The notes under the pieces were generated by a model. The model saw only the letters and a list, made by a program, of their open reading frames with translations, made no database searches and was not told where the DNA came from. A program made the position numbers and the translations under genes. From positions 3,948 to 67,947 of the forward strand of contig JAEZDJ010000088.1 of assembly GCA_023429565.1 (NCBI GenBank): a stretch of DNA of 64,000 bases, given 5' to 3'. This document shows, one piece after another, positions 41,994 to 51,621 of this stretch (position 1 is the stretch's first letter; each line of letters starts with the position of its first letter). This DNA comes from Actinomycetes bacterium (GTDB lineage Bacteria; Actinomycetota; Coriobacteriia; Coriobacteriales; Eggerthellaceae).

Positions 41994-44717
41994 TCAGCCC
42001 TCCGCCTTCTCCACGCGCACGGCACACACTTTGTATTCAGGTGCCTTTGACACCCGATCGAGAGCAGCATTCGTGAGCCAGTTGCTGTTGCCGTCCTGAA
42101 AATGGAAGGGCATCCAGGTATGGCCGGGATTCGTTTTCCCCGAAACGCGGGCAGTCGTCTCGATCTTTCCTCGACGGGACGACACGCACACGCGATCGCC
42201 CTCAACAATCCCCATGAGCCGGGCATCTCGATCATTCATCTCGATAAACGACCGGGAGACGATCTCATTGGCTCCCGCCGTTCTTGCCGTCATGGCACAA
42301 GCGTTGTACTGGTAAAGAACACGTCCAGTCATCAGGGCAAGCGGGTATTCCTTGTCGGGCAATTCGGCAGATGGCTGATATTCGGGCGTCGAAAAGGCGC
42401 CAAGACCTTGGGCGAACCCGCTCATGTGGAGGATGGGAGTTCCCGGGTGCTCTTCGCTCGGACAGGGCCACTGAAGGCCACGACCAGCGACTTCGGCGCC
42501 GTCCAGACGGCGGTGGCTGATGCCTCCGTACGTGGGGACCAACGAGGCGATCTCATCCATTATCTGGGAAGCGGTCAAGCGAGGCTGCTCATATCCCATG
42601 CGATTCATGACTTCGGCGAAGATGTCTGTATCGAGCCACGCACCATCCGGCCCGTCGGCAGCCTTGCGCACCCGCTGCACGCGACGCTCGGTGTTGGTGA
42701 AAGTTCCCTCCTTTTCGGCGTAGCTGCGCCCCGGCAAGACAACGTCCGCATAGCGTGCCGTCTCCGTCAGGAACAGATCATCCACCACCAAAAAGTCGAG
42801 CGACTCCAGGGCTCGGATCACGTGATGCGTGTCGGGATCCGTACGCACGGGATCTTCGCCAAACAGGAACAGGCCCTTTATCTCGTGCTCGATCATGGCA
42901 GGGAAGCACTCTGTTGCCTTGACCCCCCGCTCATGAGGCAATTCGGTCCCCCAAGCCCGCTCAAAGCGGCGCACCGCTTCGGGATCGGTCACCTTTTGAT
43001 AACCGGGAAAATCATCGGGACCGGCGCCCATGTCACATGCACCCTGAACGTTGTTCTGCCCGCGCAACGGATTCACTCCCCCGCCGGGACGGCCGAGGTT
43101 GCCGGTGACCATGGCGATGTTCGAAAGGGCCATCACGCCATCAGTGCCCGTCGAATGTTCCGTCACGCCCAGACAATAGACAATGGCCGCACTCTTGGCC
43201 TTGCCATACATCCTTGCCGCGGCAATCAGGTCATGGTGGTCGATTCCGCACACCCTCTCAACCTGTTCAGGAGTGCAGTCACGCACGGTGGCGGCCAGTA
43301 TCTCAAATCCCTCGGTGCGGTCGCGCACGAAATCCTCATCGCAAAGACCCTCTTTGATGATGCAGTTGACCACGCCGTTGGCAAACTCCACGTTGGTCCC
43401 CGGCCGCAATTTCAAATGGATGTCCGCGAGACCCGTCATCCCGATGTCGCGAGGATCCACGACAATGAGGCGGCACCCGCGTTCCACGGCAGCACGGATC
43501 TGCATGCCGATGACAGGGTGGGCTTCTTCGGGGTTTGACCCCACGAGCATGATGACGTCAGCCTCTTGCGTGATGTCATCAATCGAGTTGGTCATGGCTC
43601 CCGAGCCAAGCATGGCAGCCAAACCCGCGACGGTGGGAGCATGGCAGACACGTGCGCAGCAATCCACGTTGCCCGTCTTGAGCGCGGTGCGAGCCATCTT
43701 CTGGAACAGATAGATGTCCTCGTTGGTGGACCGGGCACAGGCAAATGCCGCCAGTGACTCGCCGCCATGGGCTTCACGCAGTTCCGAGAACCGCGATGCC
43801 ACCAAATCGAGCGCTTCATCCCAAGTAGCTGGCTCAAATTCGCCCGTGGCATGATTCTTGACAAGCGGCGTTCTCAGTCGATCGGGGGCATCCACGAAGT
43901 CAAAGCTCGCGGACCTCCCCTTCACGCACAGACGACCGCCGTTCGACGGACCGGGAGCTCCTTGCGCATCGACGATGCGCCCTTCCTCCACCGCAAAGTC
44001 AATCTGACACCCCACCCCGCAATGGGGACAGGTGGTGCGCACAGGACTCACATCGGCCGGGCGATAGTTCCTTTGCCGCTTCTCGATCAGGGCCCCGGTT
44101 GGGCAAGCTTGGGCACACGTGCCGCAGGATTCGCATTTCGTCATGCGCCATTCTTGCCCAAACGGGGCTTCTATTGCAGTGCGCAGCCCGCGCTTTGCCG
44201 TCCGCAAGGTATGATTGCCCGCCAGTTCGCTGCAGGCCCGCACGCATCGCTGGCAGGTGATGCACAGGTTCGGGTCGAAGGAAAGAAAGGGATTGGAATC
44301 AAGGACTTCTTCGCGCTTTCGTTCCGGTGCCATGCGATACGTCGGGTCGACGACACCGCACGCGCGACAAACCGATTGTAGCTCGCACGAACCGTTCGCC
44401 GCGCAGGAGAAACAGTAATTCGTCGAGTTGAGGCCATGATCGGACAGCATGAGATCAAGGACCATGCGACGATGCTCGGCAATCCGAGAGGACTCGGTGA
44501 TGACGTTCATCCCCTCCCGTGCCAGAGCCGTGCAAGACGCAACCAAAGGAGTCTCGCCCTCGACCTCGACGGCACACACCCGGCACGACCCAATGGGCAT
44601 GAGGCCCTTCAGATGACACAGGGTGGGGATGGAAACGCCTGCGCCTTGCGCAGCCTCCAAGATGGTCGTGCCCTCCACGACCTCAATCGTCCTGCCATTC
44701 AGGGTAATGCTAGGCAT
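41994..44717 (-). CDS. Formate dehydrogenase catalytic subunit (NuoG-like N-terminus, Cys form)
   Basis: A 907-residue cytoplasmic, NAD(P)-linked type formate dehydrogenase. In order: 2Fe-2S ferredoxin domain (C34, C45, C48, C62), His-Cys cluster (H94, C102, C105, C111), two 4Fe-4S (CITCQRCVRAC 152-162, CESCGTCAQAC 195-205), the molybdenum domain cluster (C230, C233, C237, C264) and the catalytic residue Cys358 in RVCHAPTV. It uses Cys, not selenocysteine. GQNNVQGACDMG and the C-terminal cofactor domain (MTGRVLYQYN) complete the FdhF/FdhA pattern. ATG 44717 overlaps the partner gene by eight bases. It oxidises formate to CO2, or could run in reverse. Confidence 0.93.
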   Translation of the reverse strand: MPSITLNGRTIEVVEGTTILEAAQGAGVSIPTLCHLKGLMPIGSCRVCAVEVEGETPLVASCTALAREGMNVITESSRIAEHRRMVLDLMLSDHGLNSTNYCFSCAANGSCELQSVCRACGVVDPTYRMAPERKREEVLDSNPFLSFDPNLCITCQRCVRACSELAGNHTLRTAKRGLRTAIEAPFGQEWRMTKCESCGTCAQACPTGALIEKRQRNYRPADVSPVRTTCPHCGVGCQIDFAVEEGRIVDAQGAPGPSNGGRLCVKGRSASFDFVDAPDRLRTPLVKNHATGEFEPATWDEALDLVASRFSELREAHGGESLAAFACARSTNEDIYLFQKMARTALKTGNVDCCARVCHAPTVAGLAAMLGSGAMTNSIDDITQEADVIMLVGSNPEEAHPVIGMQIRAAVERGCRLIVVDPRDIGMTGLADIHLKLRPGTNVEFANGVVNCIIKEGLCDEDFVRDRTEGFEILAATVRDCTPEQVERVCGIDHHDLIAAARMYGKAKSAAIVYCLGVTEHSTGTDGVMALSNIAMVTGNLGRPGGGVNPLRGQNNVQGACDMGAGPDDFPGYQKVTDPEAVRRFERAWGTELPHERGVKATECFPAMIEHEIKGLFLFGEDPVRTDPDTHHVIRALESLDFLVVDDLFLTETARYADVVLPGRSYAEKEGTFTNTERRVQRVRKAADGPDGAWLDTDIFAEVMNRMGYEQPRLTASQIMDEIASLVPTYGGISHRRLDGAEVAGRGLQWPCPSEEHPGTPILHMSGFAQGLGAFSTPEYQPSAELPDKEYPLALMTGRVLYQYNACAMTARTAGANEIVSRSFIEMNDRDARLMGIVEGDRVCVSSRRGKIETTARVSGKTNPGHTWMPFHFQDGNSNWLTNAALDRVSKAPEYKVCAVRVEKAEG

Positions 44718-46548
44718 ATCGTTCCCTGCCTCCTTTAAGCACTCCACAGCCAAAATGGTCGCACCGCAAGCAGCGTCCGCACTCCTGCTCGACCTCCTGT
44801 CGGCTCATGCCCACTTCGACATCAAGATAGTCATGCTTTCGGCTGCGAGCCGGCCGTTCCACCATCTCCACGCGTCCTCGCGGCGTTCGGTCGTTGGCGC
44901 GGGGAGCGGGAGCGCTGACTTCACAGGATATCTTGTGATGATATCCCAGGTGCTCATCTATGTTGCGTGCAGCCACCCTTCCGGCCGCAATCGCCTTGAT
45001 CACGGTCGAGGGACCCGTCTGGCAATCTCCGCCGACGAAAACGCCATCCACGCCTTCTGCATTCAGATGCTCGTCGGCATTGAAACAGCCCCATGTCGTC
45101 TTCATGCCGACCTCCTCAAAGGGACCGGCATCGATGTCCTGGCCAACGGCGATCAGAACGACGTCTGCATCGATGCGGCTCAGAGGTTTGTCTGCCGCCA
45201 CCGGTGCCGGCCGGCCGCCCCGCACGGCGCCGATCATCTGAGGTTGCGTCACGAGGCCGACACACCGTCCCTCATCATCTGACTCGATTGCCACCGGGGA
45301 CTCCAAGACCACCATCTCGATGCCTTCTGCTATGGCGCTCTCAATTTCTGCAGCCAAGGCAGTCATGTCTTCCTTGCGACGGCGATACACCACCGACACC
45401 TCGGACGCGCCCGCACGCACCGATGTCCGAGCACAGTCCATGGCCACGTTGCCGCCGCCGATCACCGCCACCTTCTTGCCCGTGAAATCGGGATAGTCCC
45501 CATCTCCGATGCGACCCAACAGGTCAACCGCCGACAAAACCCCTGCGGCGTCCACGTTGTCCACCCGCAGTGTTTTGCCAACTTGGGCACCTATGGCAAC
45601 ATAGACGGCATCATACGTGTCAGCGAGCTCGCGCATTTCCTCCGCTCCCACCCGCCTGCCGCACTGAGCCGTGACGGTACCCGCTGACAAGATGCCTCGG
45701 ATGTCCTCGTCAAGACGTTCCCGCGGGAAACGGTAGGCGGGGATCCCATAGCGCAGCATGCCTCCCAGCTGTTCGCGAGCCTCGAACACCGTCACGCGAT
45801 GTCCCATGAGGGCCAGGAAATAGGCACAGGTCAGTCCGCTCGGCCCACCTCCGACCACGGCCACGGATCGCGCCGTGTCCACGCCGTGGGGAGGCGTTGG
45901 CACCCTATCGGCCGACACCTGGTCGACAGCGTATTTCTTTATGCCTCGAATGTTGAGGGGAGCATCGATGAGCGTGCGGCGGCACCGCTTCTCGCAGGGA
46001 TGCTCGCACACGAAGGCACAGGCGGTGGGAAACGGGTTGTCCCTGCGAACCATCGCGACGGCACCAGCATAATCTCCCTCGGAGACCAAGGCGATGTAGG
46101 CAGGAACGTCAACGTGGGCAGGGCACAGCGTCTCGCAGGGAACGGTCTGCCCAACGCCAGCCTGGCATGAGCCGGTTTCCACATGGCTGTGGTACTCATC
46201 GGCACACGAGTCCATTCCCTCAAGCACGGTGCGCGCAGCCTCGTAGCCAATCGCACAATCGGCCGCGTCGCGCACCATCTCGGCGAGCATGCGCAAGGAG
46301 CGCAACGTCTCCTCGTCGGCCTCACCCGCCAGCACATGCTCAAGCAAAGCGGCCATACGGGGAAGCCCGTCACGGCAGGGGACGCATTTCCCGCACGTCT
46401 GCGCTTCGCTCGCGCGCAGCGCCGAAAGCTGGACGGCAAGGGGACACGTGCCTGGAGGCATCGCCTCCACCCGTCGTTCAAACATGTCCAAATATCCCGC
46501 GATACGTGCATCATCTTGGGCCCTAGGCGAAATCGATAACCTCGTCAA
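44710..46548 (-). CDS. FDH partner: NuoF C-terminal-like Fe-S domain fused to GltD-like diaphorase
   Basis: The 612-residue protein starts with a partial NuoF-like segment holding the N3-type cluster (CGKCVPCRDG, then C near 98) but without the FMN/NADH-binding half of NuoF. It continues as a GltD/NfnB-like flavoprotein: N-terminal Fe-S (CPAHVDVPAY, CEHPCEKRCRR), FAD motif VAVVGGGPSGLTCA, NAD(P) motif VAVIGGGNVAMDCARTSV, and GVFVGGDCQTGPST. A terminal Cys group (CGRCLRCDHFGC) follows. It should pass formate electrons to NAD(P). The start is TTG 46548 with GGAGG ahead, overlapping the small upstream frame as TTGA. Whether NAD or NADP is used cannot be told safely. Confidence 0.87.
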   Translation of the reverse strand: MTRLSISPRAQDDARIAGYLDMFERRVEAMPPGTCPLAVQLSALRASEAQTCGKCVPCRDGLPRMAALLEHVLAGEADEETLRSLRMLAEMVRDAADCAIGYEAARTVLEGMDSCADEYHSHVETGSCQAGVGQTVPCETLCPAHVDVPAYIALVSEGDYAGAVAMVRRDNPFPTACAFVCEHPCEKRCRRTLIDAPLNIRGIKKYAVDQVSADRVPTPPHGVDTARSVAVVGGGPSGLTCAYFLALMGHRVTVFEAREQLGGMLRYGIPAYRFPRERLDEDIRGILSAGTVTAQCGRRVGAEEMRELADTYDAVYVAIGAQVGKTLRVDNVDAAGVLSAVDLLGRIGDGDYPDFTGKKVAVIGGGNVAMDCARTSVRAGASEVSVVYRRRKEDMTALAAEIESAIAEGIEMVVLESPVAIESDDEGRCVGLVTQPQMIGAVRGGRPAPVAADKPLSRIDADVVLIAVGQDIDAGPFEEVGMKTTWGCFNADEHLNAEGVDGVFVGGDCQTGPSTVIKAIAAGRVAARNIDEHLGYHHKISCEVSAPAPRANDRTPRGRVEMVERPARSRKHDYLDVEVGMSRQEVEQECGRCLRCDHFGCGVLKGGRERYA

Positions 46549-46718
46549 CAGTCCTCCACGTCTTCCTCTTGTTCAATCATCAGGTGCTGGTCGCCCCCCT
46601 CGACGCCCGCCTCCCCCATTCTCATCGGTAAGAGGAGATCTGGCGAGCCTGTTTGAACGCCTTCGTTCAAAGCCCCCGTCGCCAGAGAGTCAAGGCAGAA
46701 ATCGACCATACGGGACAT
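46545..46718 (-). CDS. Possible 57-residue small protein coupled to the FDH partner gene
   Basis: The frame begins with MSRMVDFCLDSLATG just after the permease stop and ends in an acidic tail (IEQEEDVEDC). Its stop overlaps the TTG of the next gene as TTGA, which suggests coupling. GGAGG lies 12 bases ahead of the first ATG, which is somewhat far. It matches no family I know and may be a leader frame. Confidence 0.33.
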   Translation of the reverse strand: MSRMVDFCLDSLATGALNEGVQTGSPDLLLPMRMGEAGVEGGDQHLMIEQEEDVEDC

Positions 46719-46719
46719 T

Positions 46720-48117
46720 CTATCCGTTCTGCCTCCGCATGTCCTCCAAGGGCAAGGGGGGCTCCACTTCGTCAGGGTCAAAGGGAACCTCCCCGACGTC
46801 GATGGCCTCTTTCGCATCGGGCAAGATGACATTCAGCAGAATGCCCACCACCGATCCCACGGCCAACCCGGAAAGCGAGATGGTGAGTCCGCCCAACGGT
46901 ACCACGATCCCTCCCGCAGCGCTGTACGCAATGCCGAGCGATAGCACCAAGATAAGTGCTGTGATCAGCACGTTTCGACTCTGCATGAAGTCGACCCGGT
47001 TCTCCACCAGGTTACGGATGCCCACAGCAGATATCATGCCGTACAGCACGAGCGAGACGCCTCCGATGACACAAGGAGGCATGGCGGCAACCACCGCCTC
47101 GAACTTGGGACAAAACGAAAGCAGGATGGCAAACCCAGCTGCTATGCGGATCACGCGGGGATCGAACACGCGAGTCAATGCCAAGACCCCTATGTTTTCT
47201 CCATAGGTCGTGCTTGCAGGAGCGCCGAAAAACGAGGCGATGACCGTGGCGACTCCGTCTCCCAAAAACGTGCGATGGAGGCCCGGCTCGGCAAGGTAGT
47301 TGCGATTGCACGTCGTGCTGATGGCCGAGACATCGCCGATGTGCTCGATGGTCGTGGCAATGGCGAGTGGCATGATGGTGATGATGGCCGTGAGGGCCAA
47401 GCCTGAGTCAAAATTAGCCCCAAACAGCGAGAAAACGGTGTTGTCCCATATGATGGGCATGCCGAACCAGTCCGCTGACGCCACACCCGCGAAGCTGACC
47501 TCGCCGGCAAGCGCCGCCACGGCATAGGAGGCCACAACGCCCAGCAAGATGGGAATGATCTTGATCATTCCCCGTCCCCAAATGTTGCATGCGACGATGA
47601 CGGCAACGGCAACGAGGGCGACGAGCCAGTTTGTCTCGCAGTTCTCGATGGCCGAACTCGCCAGAATGAGACCGATGCAGATGACGATGGGGCCGGTGAC
47701 GACCGGAGGAAAAAACCGCATGATACGGTCCCTTCCGAAGATTTTGAACAGGGCCGAAATAACGAAATACAGAAGCCCGGCGCAAGCCACGCCCAGGCAG
47801 GCATACGGCAGCAGATTGGCTTCCTTGTTGGGCGCGATGGCAGCGTATCCGGCGATGAACGCAAAGGAGGATCCCAGAAACGCCGGGACCTTGCCTTTGG
47901 AGAAAAGGTGAAACAGCAGCGTGCCTATGCCGGCAAACAGCAGAGTCGTCGATACCGACAGCCCCGTGACCACGGGCACGAGAACCGTCGCGCCAAACAT
48001 GGCGAACATGTGCTGGAGACCGAACAGCAGCATTTTCGGCGCTCCAAGGGGACGCACGTCATACACGGCTTCGGGATTGTCCTTCGCTCCCATGGTTGGA
48101 ACCTGACGATCACCCAT
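46720..48117 (-). CDS. uraA: Uracil/xanthine permease (NCS2 family)
   Basis: A 465-residue nucleobase:proton symporter of the UraA type with about 14 TM spans. Visible motifs are FGLQHMFAMFGATVLVP at the first helix, FLGSSFAFI, IVICIGLILA and the conserved GDGVATVIASFFGAPASTTYGENIG loop region, of which the ASTTYGENIG part is diagnostic. Start ATG 48117 follows AAGGGGTGG. It is upstream of and co-directional with the formate dehydrogenase genes, two bases before the small frame, so it may share their transcript. Exact substrate (uracil or xanthine) is not resolved; uracil is the best guess. Confidence 0.88.
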   Translation of the reverse strand: MGDRQVPTMGAKDNPEAVYDVRPLGAPKMLLFGLQHMFAMFGATVLVPVVTGLSVSTTLLFAGIGTLLFHLFSKGKVPAFLGSSFAFIAGYAAIAPNKEANLLPYACLGVACAGLLYFVISALFKIFGRDRIMRFFPPVVTGPIVICIGLILASSAIENCETNWLVALVAVAVIVACNIWGRGMIKIIPILLGVVASYAVAALAGEVSFAGVASADWFGMPIIWDNTVFSLFGANFDSGLALTAIITIMPLAIATTIEHIGDVSAISTTCNRNYLAEPGLHRTFLGDGVATVIASFFGAPASTTYGENIGVLALTRVFDPRVIRIAAGFAILLSFCPKFEAVVAAMPPCVIGGVSLVLYGMISAVGIRNLVENRVDFMQSRNVLITALILVLSLGIAYSAAGGIVVPLGGLTISLSGLAVGSVVGILLNVILPDAKEAIDVGEVPFDPDEVEPPLPLEDMRRQNG

Positions 48118-48496
48118 CTGCCACCCCTTGCCTTTCGGAATGCCCGTATGAACCGCTGAGCCATGCGCATGCAGGCACCTGCGCACAACCTTGTATATGA
48201 TGCCACAACCCAAGCGGAACAAAGGGGCCGATGACGCAATTCAGGGAAAGATCCTGACGATGCGCGCCCTAGATGCACCGCCCTCTCGCTCACGGTCCAA
48301 ACAGCAACGCTTCCCCGACGGCGGCTCGGAAACGCCTGCGCCAGATGGTAAAATTCGTACATCATACATCCTCGACCAGCATCGATATCCGGCGACGTGA
48401 AAAGCAAGGCATTGCCCAGCCTTCACGATCAGATCCCGGGAGACAGTGACAGATGCAGGTTTTTCCTTGTCCCAACCTCAAACAAAAGGAGCCGAT

Positions 48497-49327
48497 ATGC
48501 GATCCCCTTTGCTTCTCTCCACAGGCGAATTCGCCCGCATGTGCAACGTGAGCAGGGAGCTGCTCGTCCACTACGACAAAATTGGCCTGTTGAAACCTCA
48601 GGAAGTCGCCGAAAACGGCTACCGATACTACTCTCTCAAGCAGCTGTATCTGTTCGACGTCATCCGGTTCTTTCTCGACACGGGCATGACGATGAAAGAA
48701 GTGAAGGAATACCTGGACAACCGGACGACCGATCTGTTCCTCGAAACCATCCAAACCAATATCGAGAACATGCGCCGGCAGCGGGATCTGCTCGACGCGC
48801 GCATCGGCATGATGGAAAAGATGCGCTACCTCACCCAACGGTCACTTCTGTTTCCCAAGGACAAGCCTCGCCTGTCGTACTGGGACGACATATGGTTCAT
48901 CACAACCGACGTCGAGCGCGAGCGGACACAGCAGACCTACGCGCAGGCCGTCAGCGCGCATTCCGATCTCTGCCGCAACACGGCTGGCGTGTCAAAGTTT
49001 CCCCTCGGCCGAATCATCGACATACCCGATCCCCACAAGCCGCAGGAGTATTACTACACCAAGCTTATCACCTGGGTATCGCCTCCCAACGATCCCGGCG
49101 CGCTTGAGGGGCATATCGTCCACAAGCCACGGGGAAACTATGCAGTCATCCTGCATCAGGGAGGAACGAGCACTGTCGAACGCTCATACGCGAAGCTTCT
49201 TGACTATGTCAAGAAGGAAGGGTTCGAAATGCTCGGCCCCATCTACGAGCTCGACATGAACTCATACCTGATGTCTCAGTCTTCGGAAGATTACCTGCTC
49301 CACATCTCCGTGCTTGTCAACGCTTAG
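48497..49327 (+). CDS. MerR-family transcriptional regulator
   Basis: The 276-residue protein has an N-terminal MerR winged helix (STGEFARMCNVSRELLVHYD, IGLLKP, NGYRYYS), a coiled-coil dimer helix (about 80-115) and a C-terminal effector domain resembling GyrI/BmrR ligand-binding folds (YAVILHQGGTSTVERSYAKL, YELDMNSYLM). ATG 48497 is preceded by AAAAGGAG. The 379-base gap 48118-48496 to the divergent permease holds no gene. It has a TAAAAT hexamer near 48351 and a 19-base-spaced TTGTTC/TATACA pair on the minus strand near 48195-48225, as MerR-type promoters require, but no clear dyad. The inducer is unknown. Confidence 0.88.
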   Translation: MRSPLLLSTGEFARMCNVSRELLVHYDKIGLLKPQEVAENGYRYYSLKQLYLFDVIRFFLDTGMTMKEVKEYLDNRTTDLFLETIQTNIENMRRQRDLLDARIGMMEKMRYLTQRSLLFPKDKPRLSYWDDIWFITTDVERERTQQTYAQAVSAHSDLCRNTAGVSKFPLGRIIDIPDPHKPQEYYYTKLITWVSPPNDPGALEGHIVHKPRGNYAVILHQGGTSTVERSYAKLLDYVKKEGFEMLGPIYELDMNSYLMSQSSEDYLLHISVLVNA

Positions 49328-49529
49328 CGGAGCGATGTTCGCCATCCTTGCCGACCATGCTCCCCAGCTGCTGCTTTGACTTTTCGGCAATGAGCGGCGG
49401 CGCCATGGCGCCGTCCACGCAAGAATCCCAGCCCGACCAGACGGCGGCATCGTCACCGTCAAAGACGTCCCCACAAAAAGCAGCCGAGCTGCGGCATCGG
49501 CCTCCCGATGTCGCAGCTCGCCCTTTCCA

Positions 49530-49577
49530 CCCAACAGAAAACCGCCCACGTCAGCACAAGGCATGTCGTGGGCGGTT
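49530..49577 (-). terminator. Terminator of acs
   Basis: On the minus strand AACCGCCCACG is followed by a 16-base loop and CGTGGGCGGTT (10-11 bp stem), then TTTCTGTT. It starts 18 bases after the acs stop. Confidence 0.75.
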
Positions 49578-49594
49578 CCGGGTCGCAGGGACCG

Positions 49595-51586
49595 TTAGGC
49601 GGTCATGCGCTTGGTCTCCTCTATCAACTCATAGACCACCGAAGGCTCTGACAGGGTCGAGATGTCGCACAGGTCCTCGGTCTCCTGAGCGGCGATCTTG
49701 CGAAGGATGCGACGCATGATCTTTCCGCTGCGCGTCTTTGGCAACGCCTGCGTGAAGTGGATGATGTCAGGCGTGGCGATGGGACCGATCGCCTCACGCA
49801 CGTGCTCAAGCAACTCGGCTCGCAGGTCGTCGCTGATGATCGATCCCTCCTTCACCGTCACGTATGCGTAGATGCCCTCGCCCTTGACCGGATGGGGACA
49901 GCCCACCACGGCAGCTTCGGCCACCTGCATGTATGAAACCAAGGCGCTCTCGACCTCAGCCGTCCCGATGCGATGGCCCGAGACGTTCATGACATCGTCG
50001 ATGCGGCCCGTGATCCAGAAATACCCGTCTTCGTCGCGATAGGCACCGTCTCCGGTGGTGTAGCAACCCGCCGTGGGGAAATACACGTCCTTGAAAGCCT
50101 TGTCGTTGTTGTAGACGCCCAACATCATGCCCGGCCAAGGACGCGACACCACCAAGCTTCCGGCCTCGTTTGCTCCCGTCTCGGTACCGTCGGGACGAAC
50201 GACGCGCGGGGCGACGCCGAAGAACGGCAGGGCGGCAGAACCAGGTTTCATGTCGACCGCACCAGGAATGGTGGTGATCATGACGCCGCCGGTCTCCGTC
50301 TGCCACCACGTGTCGGCAACGGGGCATCGGCCCTGCCCGATGGCAGAGTAGTACCACAGCCACGCCTTGGACGTGATGGGCTCTCCGACGGACCCCAAAA
50401 GACGCAAGCTGCTGACATCGTGCCCGTTCACCCACTTCTCGCCATCTTTCATCATCGCCCGGATGGCCGTCGGGGCGGTATAGAGAACGTTCACGCCAAA
50501 TTTTTCAACGACGTCCCAGTACCGGTCGGGTTTCGGATAATTGGGCACGCCCTCGAACATGAGCGTTGTCGCTCCGTTCGACAACGGTCCGTACACCAGA
50601 TACGAATGCCCCGTGATCCAGCCGGCGTCCGCCGTGCACCAATAGACGTCGTTCTCCTTGAGGTCGAAGACATACTTCGCCGTCATGGTGGCGTAGAGTA
50701 GATAGCCGCCCGTGCCATGGAGGATGCCCTTTGGCTTGGCCGTGCTTCCGCTCGTGTACAGGATGAACAGGGGATCATTGGCCTCCATGCTCTCCGGTTC
50801 GCACTGCGGCGATTCTCCGGCCATCTGATCGTCCCACCACACATCCCGGTCAACAGTCATTTCCGTGCGTTTTTCCAAACGCCGCACGACCACGCAGCTC
50901 TTCACTTGAGGGCACATGTCCAACGCCTTGTCGCAGATGTCCTTCAAGCGCAGGATCTTGCCCGAACGGTACCCGAAGTTGGCAGTGACGACCACCTTGG
51001 CCTCCGAGTCGTTGATGCGGTCCTTCAGCGCCTCTGCGGAAAGGCCGCTGAACACCACGCAGTGGATAGCCCCTATGCGTGCGCAGGCAAGCATGGTGAT
51101 GGCGAGCTGAGGAACCATGGGCATGTACAGGACCACGCTCTCGCCCTTCTTCACCCCAAGCCGCTTCAACATGTTCCCCGCCTTGCAGACTTCGCGATGA
51201 AGGCGCTGGTAGGTGTAGACGTCCACTTCCTCGGTAGGCTCGCCTTGCCAAATGAGCGCAGCCTTGTTGCGGCGCGCGCCATCCAAATGACGGTCAAGGC
51301 AGTTGTAGGAAGCATTGAGCTCGGCCCCGCGGAAGTACCTGACGAAGGGCTTTTCCGATTCGAAATCATACTCTTCCACTGCATCCCAGGGCTTGAACCA
51401 ATCCACATGCTCGCCCGCCATCTGCGCCCAGAACGACTCGGGATCCTCCATCGATCTCCGGTAGAGGTCATCGTAATCCTGCCTGCTTTTGACAAGCGCA
51501 TTGTAGCTGAACTCGGGAGACGGCTCGATCGATCGCTCGTTCTCCAACAGTTGCCTGATAAAGGCGGTACGGGTGTTCTTCTTCAT
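49595..51586 (-). CDS. acs: Acetyl-CoA synthetase (AMP-forming)
   Basis: A 663-residue cytoplasmic enzyme that makes acetyl-CoA from acetate, ATP and CoA. It has the P-loop-like A3 motif LYTSGSTAKPKG, WWQTETGG (A5), YTTGDGAYRDEDGYFWITGR (A7/A8) and the acetylatable Lys in PKTRSGKIMRR. The N-terminal DPESFWAQMA and FVRYFRGAELNASYNCLDRH are specific to Acs within the family. It lies 35 bases after the preceding unknown gene in the same direction, so acetate activation is co-expressed with that protein. Confidence 0.96.
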   Translation of the reverse strand: MKKNTRTAFIRQLLENERSIEPSPEFSYNALVKSRQDYDDLYRRSMEDPESFWAQMAGEHVDWFKPWDAVEEYDFESEKPFVRYFRGAELNASYNCLDRHLDGARRNKAALIWQGEPTEEVDVYTYQRLHREVCKAGNMLKRLGVKKGESVVLYMPMVPQLAITMLACARIGAIHCVVFSGLSAEALKDRINDSEAKVVVTANFGYRSGKILRLKDICDKALDMCPQVKSCVVVRRLEKRTEMTVDRDVWWDDQMAGESPQCEPESMEANDPLFILYTSGSTAKPKGILHGTGGYLLYATMTAKYVFDLKENDVYWCTADAGWITGHSYLVYGPLSNGATTLMFEGVPNYPKPDRYWDVVEKFGVNVLYTAPTAIRAMMKDGEKWVNGHDVSSLRLLGSVGEPITSKAWLWYYSAIGQGRCPVADTWWQTETGGVMITTIPGAVDMKPGSAALPFFGVAPRVVRPDGTETGANEAGSLVVSRPWPGMMLGVYNNDKAFKDVYFPTAGCYTTGDGAYRDEDGYFWITGRIDDVMNVSGHRIGTAEVESALVSYMQVAEAAVVGCPHPVKGEGIYAYVTVKEGSIISDDLRAELLEHVREAIGPIATPDIIHFTQALPKTRSGKIMRRILRKIAAQETEDLCDISTLSEPSVVYELIEETKRMTA

Positions 51587-51621
51587 GATAGGTTCCCTTC
51601 TTCACATCGCCGGATGGAGAA

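Noticed and set aside
42102..43538. 478-codon plus-strand frame opposite the formate dehydrogenase gene
   Set aside because: Antisense to the conserved molybdopterin domain; no independent evidence of coding.
43640..43660. Possible selenocysteine site in the formate dehydrogenase
   Set aside because: The catalytic position reads Cys (RVCHAPTV); no in-frame TGA is present, so no Sec insertion is needed.
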